DNA of 64,000 nucleotides from Prunus persica (taxonomy: Eukaryota > Streptophyta > Magnoliopsida > Rosales > Rosaceae), in assembly GCF_000346465.2 (NCBI RefSeq), contig NC_034012.1:19472508-19536507 (forward strand), in the 5' to 3' direction. Made by a program: the position numbers and the translations under genes. The notes under the pieces are model-generated. The model searched no databases, was not told the DNA's origin, and saw only the letters and a list, made by a program, of their open reading frames with translations. Of the stretch, positions 22,125 to 34,010 are shown piece by piece (the first letter of the stretch is position 1; every line of letters starts with the position of its first letter).

Positions 22125-22155
22125 CCCAACTCCCAGCAGGAAATTCGTGTTTACA
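22125..22155 (+). repeat. Filler plus 20-bp LTR terminus before the primer-binding site
   Basis: After the flank copy breaks off at 22124 there are 11 bases, CCCAACTCCCA, which resemble ACCCAACTCAC 34 bp upstream. They are followed by GCAGGAAATTCGTGTTTACA (22136-22155), identical to the last 20 bases of the LTR at 21318-21337. The first ~700 bp of this LTR are missing. Confidence 0.85.
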
Positions 22156-22159
22156 AATT

Positions 22160-22177
22160 TGGCATGCCCAGTGGGAC
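22160..22177 (+). promoter_or_regulatory. Primer-binding site of the inner Tat element
   Basis: TGGCATGCCCAGTGGGAC lies four bases after an LTR terminus. The tRNA is not assigned here. Confidence 0.65.
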
Positions 22178-22234
22178 CATCTCTGCCTCTCATCTCTTTT
22201 TTCAGTTCCAAAATCAACCAACACGCCAAAAACG

Positions 22235-24056
22235 ATGGCCTCTAAGAAGATTCAAACCATTCCTGCAACGAAAGGGAAAAGCGTGAGTGCCTCTTTCTCA
22301 AGCGGAGATTCTGCTGAGGTCATCACCCGGAGCAAGGCCAAGGTGATATCCGCAACTCAACATGTTACTTCCATACTGACTCAAGCTAAGGCGAAAGATG
22401 TTCACCGAAGGTGCGAACCGGTTATCAATTTGGCCTCATTGGGGCAAAAGAAGAATACCTCTCGAGCTGATGAGAGAAACTCTTGGAGTGAAGGAAGGAG
22501 TTTTTCAGGTTCGAAGAATTCAAGAGAACACTCACTCTCGCCTGTTTCAGACCTCGACTCGAGCACAAGCTCATACCATGGATCCCCGCCTGACGACCAA
22601 CAGAAGAAGATTACCTCGGCGTCTGTAGGTGAGTCTTATTCTATGGCTATGCAGGTCATGGTGACGGGAGCTATGTCTATTGAAGAACAGCTAGCCCATA
22701 TGAGCTAAGCGGTCACAAAACTGACTAAGATGGTCGAAGAGAAAGATGCGCAGATTGCTTCTCTCATTAACAAGTGGGAAGCGCATCAGGATAAGGAGCC
22801 TGGTCAAGACGCACACAAGAAAGGACCACATCATGAGGCTGAATCCAGCGAGAAAGGATTGGGTCATGAAACAGAGTCAGGTGAGAAGTCGCACGGAAAA
22901 GTTGACGCCGCCTCGGTGGGTTCTTTGTCAATCCAACAACTTCAGGACATGATCGCGAACACCATCAGGGTTCAATACAGAGCGCCTTCCCGAGACACAC
23001 TCATGTATTCTAAGCCATACACCAGGAGGATAGACAACTTGCGAATGCCAACAGGATATCAACCTCCCAAATTCCAACAATTCGATGGAAAGGGCAACCC
23101 AAAACAACATGTTGCATACTTCGTCGAAACATGCAACAATGCCGGGATAGAGGGTGACCATCTGGTGAAACAATTTGTTCGTTCCTTGAAAGGAAATGCA
23201 TTTGATTGATATATAGACTTGGAGTCCGAATCCCTTGACAGTTGGGATATGATGGAGCGAGAATTCTTGAATAGATTATATAGCACTCGTCACACTGTGA
23301 GTATGATGAACTCACAAATACCAAGCAATGGAAAGATGAACCTGTCGTCGATTACATCAATCAGTGGCGCTCGTTAAGCTTGGATTGCAAAGATAGGCTT
23401 TTGGAGTTATCGGCGGTTGAGATATGCATTCAAGGGATGCATTGGGGGTTACTTTACATTCTAAAAGGAATTAAACCCCGCATGTTTGAGGAGCTAGCCA
23501 CTCGTGCCCATGATATGGAGTTGAGCATAGCTAGTTACGGAGGAAAGCATGAGCCCGCCATGGAGCAAAGAAAGGAGAAGCCTACCAAGGAAGCAATGAC
23601 AATAAATACTGTCCCCGTCAAAATCTCCACCCGAGATAAGAAGAAAGAAGTCAAAAGGATGGAGCCATCTCGAGAGGTGGATAGACGTCGACGCACTTTG
23701 AAGGAGTTAGAGGAAAAAACGTACCCCTTCCCTGACTCCAATGTCGCAGGTATGCTCGAGGACTTGCTTGAAAAGAAGGTGATCGAATTGCCAGAATGTA
23801 AGCGGCCTGAGGAGATGAACCGAGTCAACGACCCTAAGTTTTGTAGATACCACTGAATTGTCAGCCATCCGGTAGAGAAGTGTTTCATGCTGAAGGAGCT
23901 AATTATGAACTTAGCCCGGCATGGAATGATTGAGTTAGATGTTGAAGAAATCGCAGATGCGAATGTCGCCACAATTGTGTTTGGATCCTTCGACCCAGTG
24001 CCGTTGCTCGCATTGCCAAAAAGATCGAAGTTTCAAGCAACAAGAGACAAACACTA
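22235..24056 (+). pseudogene. Gag of the inner Tat element, with stops and a frameshift
   Basis: The frame opens at ATG 22235 (MASKKIQTIPATKGKSV). A TAA at 22706-22708 and a TGA at 23207-23209 interrupt it, and a frameshift lies near 23300. The retrotransposon gag domain is recognisable from PPKFQQFDGKGNPKQHVAYF (about 23064-23123) to LDSWDMMEREFL, then [21 protein letters not shown] zinc-knuckle-like CRYH...HPVEKCF motif lies at about 23849-23890, with a TGA inside it. Gag packages the element's RNA. This copy cannot make a full-length protein. Confidence 0.85.
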
Positions 24057-24276
24057 GGTGACTAATCTGTGTACAAAAGAGGTGGTGAGCGAACCAAAAA
24101 ATCGAGGAGCTGATGGCTTTGTTGGTGACTCATCTTTCAATGACAATGAAGGATGGACCCTCGTTACTCGGCGGAAGTCTCGTACAAAGCATGTTCCTCA
24201 ACGATAAAATACTCAATCAAAGAGGGAACGACGAAAGAGGAGTTCGCACAAACGCTCTAAAAGTAAAACCAGAATA

Positions 24277-26059
24277 ATGATGAGGAGAGATTCTGACCAA
24301 GAAGGTGGACCACTAACCCAAGAACCACGAATTCCAATTACACTAGGAGAATACTTTCCCAAAGTGTTCTTCGTAAGAGGACCAACGGAGACTGTTCATA
24401 TGACAACTTGCTATCAAGTAGATGACGGAGATGTCTCGGAAGGAAGATCTGAAACTCATGAAGAGCAAAAGGTCTTGACACAAATAGAGGATTCACTATC
24501 GCACTTCAATATTGAGGAAGCGGTGGAACTTCCTGAAGCAATACGCGTAACATTGGTAAAAGCACTGATGGATCTTGATATTCATCCAACTAAAATAAGA
24601 GAGGCCGAAAAATTAAAACTTGAGTCTCAAGACCGTGCCATTTGTTGCGCGACATGTGCTTCCATCACATTCACCGATGAAGATCTTTTGTTAGGGTCCA
24701 AACCACACAACCGTCCGCTTTTCGTGTCCGGGTATGTGCGAGAATAGAAACTTAGTCTCATGCTCGTGGATGGAGGTTCAGCAGTAAACATAATGCTTAA
24801 GTCCACAATGATAAAGTTAGGCATCACCATAGACGAATTGTCTCGAAGTCGTCTCATGATTCAAGGCTTCAATCAAGGGGGGCAAAGAGCCATGGGCTTG
24901 ATCAGAATGGAGCTCGTGATAGGTGACTTAAAGTCAAACACCCTATTTCACATGATTGATGCTAAGACTTCCTACAATCTTCTCTTAGGAAGGTCGTGGG
25001 TACATGAAAATGGGATAGTGCCTTCAACTTTACATCAATGTTTCAAATTTTACAGAGGTGGAGTGAAGAAAATCCTGGGTGATGTCAAACCATTTACCAA
25101 AGCCCGAAGCCGAATCCTATTTCGCCGACGCCAAGTTCTACATCGATGAAGACGTGGCATCTGAAGTTATTCCGGTTGAGGTTCATTCAACTGGCAAGGC
25201 CATACCAAGAAAAGATGAGCAGTCAAAGTGTCTTTCCACTGAAGAAAATGGCGATAACAAGTCAAAAAGCACTGCCTTCGGACAAATGGGATCACCACCG
25301 ATAGATTCACAGAAGGTATCTATTCCTGTTCTTCGTTATGTCTCATCATCCCGAAGGAAGGAAGGCCAATCCCCATTTGGAGAAGAAGTGAAACCGAGGA
25401 AGTTAGGGGAAAGTGACATGAAGTTCTTGAAAGAGTCAACAACCATGCCTTTACCCAAGTTGAGCAATTCAGATGTGTCGAAATCTTCAGTACTAGGGTT
25501 TGTCCAACCATTACAAGATGTAACAAGACGTGAATATCTTTCGGTCAAAAGAACTAAAGAAGGTTTTGATCATAATGCTTATAAGCTCATGTCAAAGGCA
25601 TGTTATGCCTTTGGCTTGTCTTCCTCGCTGGGGGAGCTCAATCTAGATGTCACAGGAGAAAGGACACATGGCCTTAGCGAAACCCAAAAGAAGTTGAAGG
25701 AGCAGGGTTACAGAATCGACTCAGCTAGAGCAGGCCTAGGTTTTACTCCTGTCGCACCTGTCAAGATCTCTGCTAGAAGAAAAGAAAATAAGGCAGAAGC
25801 TCAACACATTAGTGTCGAAGTGGTTGAGGAGGAAGAAGAACCAAAGGCTATTAAGAGAGCCTCAGTGTTCGACCGTTTAGCCAAGCCTACCCAGCGGACC
25901 TCAGTTTTTAGCCGCATCAAAGAATCGACATCACAACCTTCTGTGTTCAAAAGGATATCTAGACATAAGAATCAAAGGGGAATTCAATCAGCTTCGCGCA
26001 GATTGGCGCTAGAAAGACTCGGAGTTCCAAGCCAATCGTCTAAAGAGAAAAGCCAGTGA
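24277..26059 (+). pseudogene. Protease and linker region of the inner Tat element
   Basis: An acidic linker (24277-24744) ends in TAG. The same frame then reads MLVDGGSAVNIM at 24760-24795, the retropepsin active-site region (DGG in place of the common D[ST]G), and continues to SYNLLLGRSWVHENG (about 24970-25015), a typical end for this protease. Near 25100 the reading moves to another frame, open to 26059. That stretch is rich in serine and charged residues, with repeated SVF-x-R-I/L motifs (RASVFDRLAKPTQ, TSVFSRIKEST, PSVFKRISR) seen in Tat polyproteins between protease and RT. Protease would cut the polyprotein. The frame changes make this copy dead. Confidence 0.75.
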
Positions 26060-26127
26060 GAGTTGGAAAGTGGAGTTCATGTTGATTCGATGGAAGATAA
26101 CGAATCCGAAGCTTTATCCCATCACGT

Positions 26128-28265
26128 ATGAAACATCACTCAACACTAGACGTAACTTCAGGTAACCAACTCAAAGTGAAACGACGAACAATCATACAAA
26201 CTCGGAAAATTTTGAGTCAACAAAATGAAAGTGACGATGAAGAAGTAGAGATTCTAGCTGTTCATCACGTTACGATTAAAGAACTCGATGAAGAGGAACC
26301 TTTCGAGGATGAGGTTCATGATGCTCCTGCTGCATTAGAAGATGGGGGCCAAGCGACTGTTGATGAATTAAAAGAGCTCAACTTGGGCACAAATGAAGAC
26401 CCAAGACCTATCTTCGTTAGTGTACTTTTGAATCCTAGCGAAGAGGAATCATATCATCAGCTGTTACTTGAGTATAAAGATGTCTTTGCTTGGACGTATA
26501 AGGAGATGCCAGGCCTTGATCCAAAAGTTGCGGTCCATCACCTTGCAATCAAACTTGGAACGTGTCCAATCAAACAAACTCAACGTTGCTTCCGTCCGGA
26601 GCTCCTAAGTCAAATCGAAGCCGAAGTTGACAAGTTGATCGCCGCCGGATTTATTAGGGAGGTAAAATACCTGACGTGGATAGCGAACATTGTTCCGGTG
26701 AAGAAGAAAATCACTGGACAAATTCGTATTTGTGTTGACTTCCGAGACTTAAACGAGGCTTGCCTAAAGGATGACTTTCCATTGCCCATAATTGAGCTCA
26801 TGGTCGTTGCAACCATAGGGCACGAAATCTTATCTTTCATGGATGGTTCATTTGGATACAATCAAATAAGAATGTCGCCAAAGGATGAAGAACTCACAGC
26901 CTTCCGTACTCCAAAAGGAATTTACTGTTACAAGGTGATGCCATTTGGCCTCAAGAATGCAGGTGCGTGCTATCAACGTGCAATGCAAAAGATCTTTAGT
27001 GACATGCTTCACAAGAATGTCGAGTGCTACGTTGATGACCTGGTGATCAAGTCAAAAAGAAGAGAAGATCACTTGAAAGACTTGAGAACGGTGTTTAACA
27101 GATTGAGGAAGTACCAACTCAAGATGAACCCTTTGAAGTGTGCTTTCGGCGCCACGTCAGGTAAATTCCTTGCTTTCATCGTTAAACATCGAGGCATCGA
27201 AGTAGATCAGACTAAGATTAAAGCCATCCGAGATATGCCCGAGCCAAAAAATTTACGTGAGTTGAAAAGTTTACAAGGATGCCTCGCGTTTATTCGGCGA
27301 TTCATCTCAAACTTAGCAGGGAGGTGTCAGCCATTTAGTCGCCTTATGAAAAAGGATGTTCCATTTGTTTGGGATGAAGCTTGTCACAATGCCTTTGAAA
27401 GCATAAAGAAGTACCTATCGAGTTCACCATTGTTAGGAGCTCCTATTCCAGGCAAACCACTCATATTGTACATTGCGGCTCAAGAAAGATCAATTGGAGC
27501 CCTTTTAGCGCAAGAGAATGAGTCACACAAAGAGAAAGCACTCTACTATCTAAGCCGAACGCTTACTGGTCCCGAACTAAACACATGCCTATAGAAAAGA
27601 CATGTCTTGCACTTATTTTTGCTATCCAAAAGTTAAGGCACTACATGCAAGCGTTCACGGTTCATCTAATTGCACGAGTTGACCTGGTGAGGTACGTTAT
27701 GTCAAAACCAGTCTTGACAGGGCGTTTGGCCAAATGGGCATTACTTCTCAATCAATACGAAATCATCTACACTCCAGCAAAGGCAATTAAGGGGCAAGCT
27801 GTTGCAGATTTCCTAGCCGATCATCCAATTCCAACAGATTGGGAAATTTCATATGACTTACCCGATGAACAAGTCTTCTTCGCTGACATTTCTCCTGCTT
27901 GGATGATGTTCTTTGATGGATTGGCTCGTAAAGATGGGGCGGGGGCTGGCGTAGTCTTCGTATCACCTGAGAGACACGTATTGCCCTATTCATTCTCTCT
28001 AAGTGAAATCTGCTTGAACAACGTTGCAGAATACCAAGCTTTGATCATGGGCTTACAAATGGCCGTGGAGATAAAGATATCGAGTTTAGAAGTATATGGT
28101 GACTCCATGTTAGTGATCACTATGAAGTTAGGAAGGATGATCTAATTCCATACCACCAAATGGCCACGCAATTACTAGAAAGGTTTGACTTCGTGACGCT
28201 GGAGCATGTGCCAAGAAAAGACAACCAAATGGCAGATGCCTTAGCCAATCTTGCCGCTACTTGGC
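26128..28265 (+). pseudogene. Reverse transcriptase and two RNase H domains of the inner Tat element
   Basis: One frame is open for 488 codons (26128-27594) and covers the whole RT domain: IRICVDFRDLNEAC, LSFMDGSFGYNQI and FGLKNAGACYQRAM, with the catalytic YVDD at 27028-27039. The D of the LSFMDG motif is the first catalytic aspartate. The classical RNase H begins near 27460 (LILYIAAQERSIGALL) and shifts frame near 27585. A second, archaeal-like RNase H domain (MMFFDGLARKDGAGAGVVF, about 27904-27960, to YGDSMLV) follows, then a TAA at 28143 and a frame change. Two RNase H domains mark the Tat lineage. RT would copy the element RNA. The shifts prevent a complete enzyme. Confidence 0.88.
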
Positions 28266-28327
28266 ATTGACAAAAGATGAAGTGGTGAATCTTCTGGTTT
28301 GCCAATGTTGGGTCGTTCCATTAACAC

Positions 28328-29650
28328 TTGGGGCATCGCAAGAAGGAGTCACAATTATCTCGGTATTATCCATTGACGTTGACGACTAGAGGCAGGCAGC
28401 CTTTAATTGATTATCTTGAGCATGGGAAACTGCCAGATGATTCGAGACATCGATCAGAGGTACGGCGTTGGGCACCTCAATTCATTTATTACAAAGAGAT
28501 TCTATACCGTCGTTCATTCGAAGGCCTATTTCTAAGATGCTTGGGCGAAGAAGATGCATCCAAAGCAATGGAGGAGGCTCACTTGGGTATTTGCGGAGCT
28601 CATCAATCAGGGCCAAAGCTACATTTCCAAATAAAGAGGATGGGCTACTATTGGCCGACTATGGTCAAGGATTGCATGGATTATGTGAAGAAATGCCAAG
28701 CATGTCAATTCCATGCCAACTTTATACATCAGCAGCCGGAGTTGCTACATCCTACAATTACTTCATGGCCATTTGATGCGTGAGGTCTTGATGTGGTGAG
28801 AGCAATAGCACCCAAATCTTCTGATGGTCATTCTTACATCCTGGCAGCCACCGACTACTTTTCAAAATGGGCAGAGGCTGTACCCCTAAAAGAAGTAAAG
28901 AAAGAAAATGTAGTGAGCTTTATCAAAGTGAACATTATTAATCAGTATGGTGTGCCACGTTACATCATCACAGATAATCGGTATGGTGTGCCACGTTACA
29001 TTATTAACCGGTTGGTGGATAAATTGTGTGAAGACTTTGGTTTCAAACAACGCAACTCTTCAATGTACAATGCCCCAGCCAACGGCCTTGCGGACGCATT
29101 CAACAAAACTCTTTGCAACCTGTTGAAGAAAGTTGTTGGAAGAACCAAGAAAGATTGGCATGAAAGGATAAATGAAGCATTGTGGGCTTATAGGACGACA
29201 TACCGGACACCTACTCAGGCTACACCATACTCACTCGTGTATGGCGTGGAAGCAGTCTTGCCTCTAGAAAGTCAAATTCCATCATTGAGGATGGCCGTAC
29301 AAGAGGGATTGACTGATGAAGAGAATGCAAAGCTACGTCTCCAAGAGTTAGAAGCACTAGACGAAAAGAGACTCGAAGCGCAACAACGCTTAGAGTGTTA
29401 TCAAGCTCGGTTTTCGAATGCTCTTAACAAGAAAGTTCGCCCCAGATCTTTTCAGGTGGGAGATCTCGTCCTCGCATTATGTAGACCTATCATCACAACA
29501 CACAAAATCGGAAGTAAGTTTACTTCGAAATGGGATGGGCCCTATGTAGTACAAGAAGTATACACAAGTGGCGTTTACAAGATTGTAGCGGAGGACGGTT
29601 TAAGAATTGGCCCTATCAACAGAAAGTTCTTGAAACGATACTATGCATGA
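28328..29650 (+). pseudogene. Integrase of the inner Tat element, altered core
   Basis: The HHCC zinc-binding part is seen as EEAHLGICGAHQSGPKLH (about 28570-28625) and KKCQACQFH (about 28690-28716). A TGA at 28779-28781 falls just before the GLDVV of the first catalytic Asp. A 36-bp in-frame direct repeat (from 28945 and from 28981) then doubles the YGVPRYI segment around the second Asp. The third acidic residue reads D in NGLADAFNKTL where E is usual. The C-terminus (FQVGDLVLALCRP, TSKWDGPYVVQEV) ends at a TGA at 29648. No chromodomain follows. Integrase would insert the cDNA. This one is almost surely inactive. Confidence 0.85.
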
Positions 29651-30099
29651 AGTGACTACCAGTTCCTGGCCCGCATGAGCTTAAACTGCGTACGGCACCA
29701 AAAAAAAAGAAAAAAAAAGAAAAAGGCTCGTTGGATTGAAAACCCGAAAGGGCGGTTCAAGCAAAAGTTAGAGCACAAGAAAGTCCGTGGAACTAAAAAC
29801 CCGAAAGGGCGGTTCAAGCAAAAATTAGGACAAAAAAAAAATTCCCTTGAACTACGTGATGACTTGATCCCTTCTCACCGAGGGTACGTAGGCAGCTTGG
29901 ACAAATAATTCAAGTTTAGTCACATCAAAATAAAAACAAAGGGTTTCCCCCATCAATCCGAACCACTCGAAAAAAAAAATTAATGAAATAAGAAAATGCT
30001 TTTATATCATTATGAAAGTTAACAAGTAAACATCAACACTTTGACAAGTTCAAAGAGAAATATAAATAAAGCAAAGAAAGTTTACAACAATAGAATTTG
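29651..30099 (+). other. Region between integrase and the antisense gene
   Basis: Contains two copies of AACCCGAAAGGGCGGTTCAA (from 29741 and 29798, 57-bp period), then GAACTACGT...GGGTACGTAGGCAGC (29849-29896), which recurs in a different LTR at 46940-46984. No coding sequence is recognised. Confidence 0.6.
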
Positions 30100-33000
30100 C
30101 TATTCCCAAGACAAATCCTTGAAGCCGTTACGCAGTCTCCAAAAGGAAACTCGTAATGTATCTAAAGTCTCGGCATCTGCAGCTGATAGTACAAGAGCTC
30201 CTTCAACCACAATCTTATCCTCTCTCAAGCGGGTGACCTCACCATGATGATAAGAAAGTTGTGCATCACTCTCTAAAAGTGATTCGTTTAGTTGACGCAA
30301 TCTTAACTCTAATTGTTCTTGTTCCCTCTTCAACTCCTCCATAAGCGTATTGGCAGATTGAATAGACTCAAGTATAGAAGACTGATGAACTTCTTCAGCT
30401 TGTTGCAGAGCCAAGGCAATAGAAAGTGAAGAGTCAACTGCGGCTAAACGATCGCTCTGAGCCTCAGGAGACAGCTTTTGGGAGTAAGTAGAGTGTGCAG
30501 AATGATAGTCAACTGCAGTCACCATAAGTGCATCTATCATAGCTCGTAAAGATGAGACGTTCGCCCCTACATTGTCAAGAGTAGTCATCAACTTGCCAAG
30601 CTCATCTTTGAAAGAGGGAAGCCTTTCTAATGAAGCCTTCAAGATTATGCTTTTTACTTGGTTTCCTAAAACGGAGATTACTTTGCGAAGGGTTTTGTCT
30701 GCAACACCTAATTTGGGCTCCCCACATGACATTTCAGAAGTTGATGCATAATTAGCCGGCTTTAATAAATGTTGCTGTGCAAGTGAACCTACATTGACCG
30801 ACGAGTAATGGTTAAGCAAGTAGAATCAAAGATTTCTAAATACGGAGCGTGATAAAGATTGGCATTGTACCTCTTAGGCTAACACCTGAACCACTTATCG
30901 GGCGCAAAGCATCATTTTCCTCTTCGATAGGCAAATGATTAAATGGTACAAGCTTGGACACAGTAGGGACTTGATGCACTACTTCTCCCTAAAATATAAT
31001 TAATTAATTAATTAATTAATATATCTATGTATAAAAAAGGGAGGCTCAAGGCGAAATAAAATACATACCTCATTCATTAGAACCGGTTGTGAAACAGCGG
31101 GCACATCACAAAAAAAGTATCATCAAGTGGGTATGCTGCGTCGAAATCGCAATAGAGAGGTCCGACACTTGTCTTCTTATGCCTAAAGTTGACTTCACTA
31201 TCTTCATTGCTACTTATATGCCCTCGCTTCAAATTGCGAATTCATCGACCGAGGGGAATGAAATCTTCTTGAGAATCTGCTACGCTTTCTGTTTCTCCTT
31301 TATCATTAGGGACTCGAGTTGGAGGAACATCAACTGGAGGTGGGTGTTGAACTCGAGGTGCGGGAGTAGTAGAACTACCTTCAACTTCTAGATGAACTTG
31401 GAGCGCTCTACCACGAGTGAGTTTATCATGAACTAAAACTTCGTTGCCTTGAGACTTAAGAGATTTTGGCTGAGAAAGCGATGACGACTTGCCTACAGTT
31501 GAGATTGTCTTTGATTTCGTCGATTCAAAGCGATACACCTTCAACCACCAAATAACATAATCGGATGTGATCTCAAACTCCCGGATATTGTCCTTAGTGG
31601 GTAGGGTTATTGTAGATGCATTGCCAATCTTCAAGCATGATTTCCAATGTGAATACACTGATAGCACAGTCCCATTCCGGAAGTCATCTTTAAGTTCTCC
31701 TAGCACATGCTGTACATAACAAAATTGTGTACTGAACCAGTGCGGGCTATAAGGTTGGATGACTCGGTAGTTTTCCTGCCGTAGAGAAACGAATCCCGAA
31801 CGAAGGCATATCAAATATGTAAAGTCTTCTTTAGAAATATAATCTTCATCAGTCAGTTGTTTGCATTCTGAAAATACTCTTGCCAGACGACTCATTTTCA
31901 GTTTACCACAAGTCCGAAACAAAGCTCGAGCTGTTGAATCTTCAAAAAATTTTGCCGAAAGTCTTCCCGAGAACCTTGCCATGATAGGAATGGACTTCTC
32001 GGAAGATGATGTAAAGTGTGTGTCTAAGTATTCTCCCAACCATCCATACACATAATGGAAAGGTAGAACAGTTGTGCAATTTTCTGGATCATCTGCACTA
32101 GAAATATTGTTCAGCCTCGTGTAAATGCTGGCCAATACCGGAACTGCTAGGCCAAATGATACACCGTACGCCATTTGACTGGCAACTTTGAAAACGCCTG
32201 GTCTGATCAAAGTGACGTCATCTTTGGGAAATACAAATTTGCACAACCAGCAAGCAAGGAATGCAGCCAAGTAGGATATTTCCATGCTTTCATTAGTTAT
32301 ACCCAAATCTTCAAAAACCCCTTTCTCTTCCTCAGTACGTTTCAGTGCCATCGGAATGATACCAGATGGATCAGAGTCCTCCTTTGGCTTTTGTGACTTG
32401 TTCCATATGGTCTTCCTTGAAGGCTTTTTATACTTGAATGGCCCTCGATACCAGTACTTTATCCAAGCAGTCATTCTCACTCTAGATTTTCCTTTAGAAT
32501 CCCGTAAAATCTTGTGATACACCAAGAATAAGTAGCGACAAATATGTGGGATATAAGACACGCCTTTATGATCCTTCCTGTTGAGACTCTCAGTAGTTGC
32601 AATAACTTCATCATAAAATCAACCTGTAATAGGGAGACCGCCAATTTCATGAAGATCCCAAAGGGAAATAGACATCTCTCCTTGCGACATATGAAGAGTA
32701 TTTGTTGACATATGAAGAGTATTTGTTGCAGGACACCAGTACTCGCAAAAGGCTCGAATGACTGGAGCATGTTGATCATAGCTAAATAATGAGGCAAACA
32801 CTGCATTATATAGGCCGGTGCTTTTAAGAACCTGAGTATTTCTACTTAGCACATCTTCAAGCCACTCCCAATAATACTCGGTAAATGTAGATTCACCAGC
32901 CGTCGAGAGAGCAGAACTCCAATTCACTGTTCCATTATGGATTCGATCGCTAAGAAGTTCGAACGCCTTTGATGAACCGGTATCCGTATGATGCGAGGAC

Positions 33001-33266
33001 TTTAACTGTAAAACAATGGAGTGAAGGTCCCTATCTGTAGACTTGGATTTTTTGAAGCTGCTCAGTTGAGAAAACACCTCTTGAGACCAAGACGGAATAT
33101 GAAGAGAATTGTCCACCTCGGATACTTCCGAAGTTAGGAGAGGCGCAACTATAAGCAATGTGGTACCTTCGTCTATGTTATCACTTTCATCCTCAAGAAT
33201 AGTGATGGTGCCTTTTTTGAAACACTTGAAGAATGTCATCTTTATAAGACGAACGACATGAAACAA
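30100..33266 (-). pseudogene. Antisense plant mobile domain (PMD) gene carried by the Tat element
   Basis: The minus strand reads one long frame from ATG 33266 to about 31242, broken only by TGA at 32619-32621. It then continues with a TGA at 31242-31244 and a frame change near 31100. Two introns follow: donor GTATG at 31068, acceptor AG before 30988; donor GTACA at 30870, acceptor TAG before 30788. Both keep the frame. The first exon has PMD-like text: TEYYWEWLEDVLSR, LYNAVFASLFSYD, VIRAFCEYWCP, SISLWDLHEIGGLPI, MEISYLAAFLACWLCKFVFP and RPGVFKVASQMAYG. The last exon is a predicted coiled coil (EELKREQEQLELRLRQLNES). PMD proteins related to MAIN/MAIL1 act in silencing in plants. A role here is unknown. 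Confidence 0.75.
32619..32621 (-). other. In-frame TGA in the antisense PMD gene
   Basis: The codon after LPITG reads TGA on the minus strand, and the same frame continues as FYDEVIATTES and on for 430 codons. A single substitution would explain it. Confidence 0.75.
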
Positions 33267-33410
33267 TATTCAATATCAGAATGGTGACTTCATACTTAAA
33301 ATTAAAAAATTAAAAATTAAAAAATTAAAAAAATTAAAAAAAAGAAAGAAAGAGGCTTACTTGTACGAGTTTGAAGAGCCAGATAAAGGTGGAATGTCTC
33401 GAGAAACAAT

Positions 33411-34010
33411 CTTCACTTGTCTTCCACCTACGTAAAGCCTCAGCACTTGAGCAGGTTATCACCAAGTCAGAGAGATGGATCAAACCCAAGCAGTATAGGA
33501 CGTCTACATTCTTCACTCGTCCTCCATTTATGTAAAGCCTAAGCGCTTGAGCGGGTTATCACCAAGTCGGAGAGATGGATCAAACCCAAGCAGTATAGGA
33601 CGTCTACGTTCTTCACTCGTCCTCCATTTACGTAAAGCCTAAGCGCTTGAGCGGGCTATCACCAAGTCGGAGAGATGGATCAAATCGAAGTAGTCTAGGA
33701 CGTCTACGTTCTTCACTCGTCCTACACTTACGTAAAGCCTAAGCGCTTGAGCGGGTTATCACCAAGTCGGAGAGGTGGATCAAACCCAATCGGTATAGGA
33801 CGTCTACGTTCTTCACTTGTCCTCCATTTACGTAAAGCCTAAGCGCTTGAGTGGGTTATCACCAAGTCGGAGAGATGGATCAAACCCAAGCGGTATAGGA
33901 CGTCTACGTTCTTCACTCATCCTCCACGTACGTAAAGCCTAAGCGCTTGAGCGGGTTATCACCAAGTCTGAGAGATGGATCAAACCCAAGGGGTATAAGA
34001 CGTCCACATT
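33411..34010. repeat. Six tandem copies of a 100-bp repeat
   Basis: Units start CTTCACT at 33411, 33511, 33611, 33711, 33811 and 33911, each exactly 100 bp, and a partial unit begins at 34011. Each contains GTAAAGCCTAAGCGCTTGAG and TCACCAAGTCGGAGAG. The units touch without spacers, so this is a minisatellite. It lies about 145 bp upstream of the antisense gene's start and about 1.2 kb before the 3' LTR. Confidence 0.95.

Noticed and set aside
31089..31391. 100-codon plus-strand open frame
   Set aside because: Shadow of the antisense PMD exon; no domain on the plus strand.
33411..34010. Regular 100-bp repeats considered as a CRISPR-like array
   Set aside because: Units are contiguous and alike along their whole length, with no spacers; this is a minisatellite in plant DNA.
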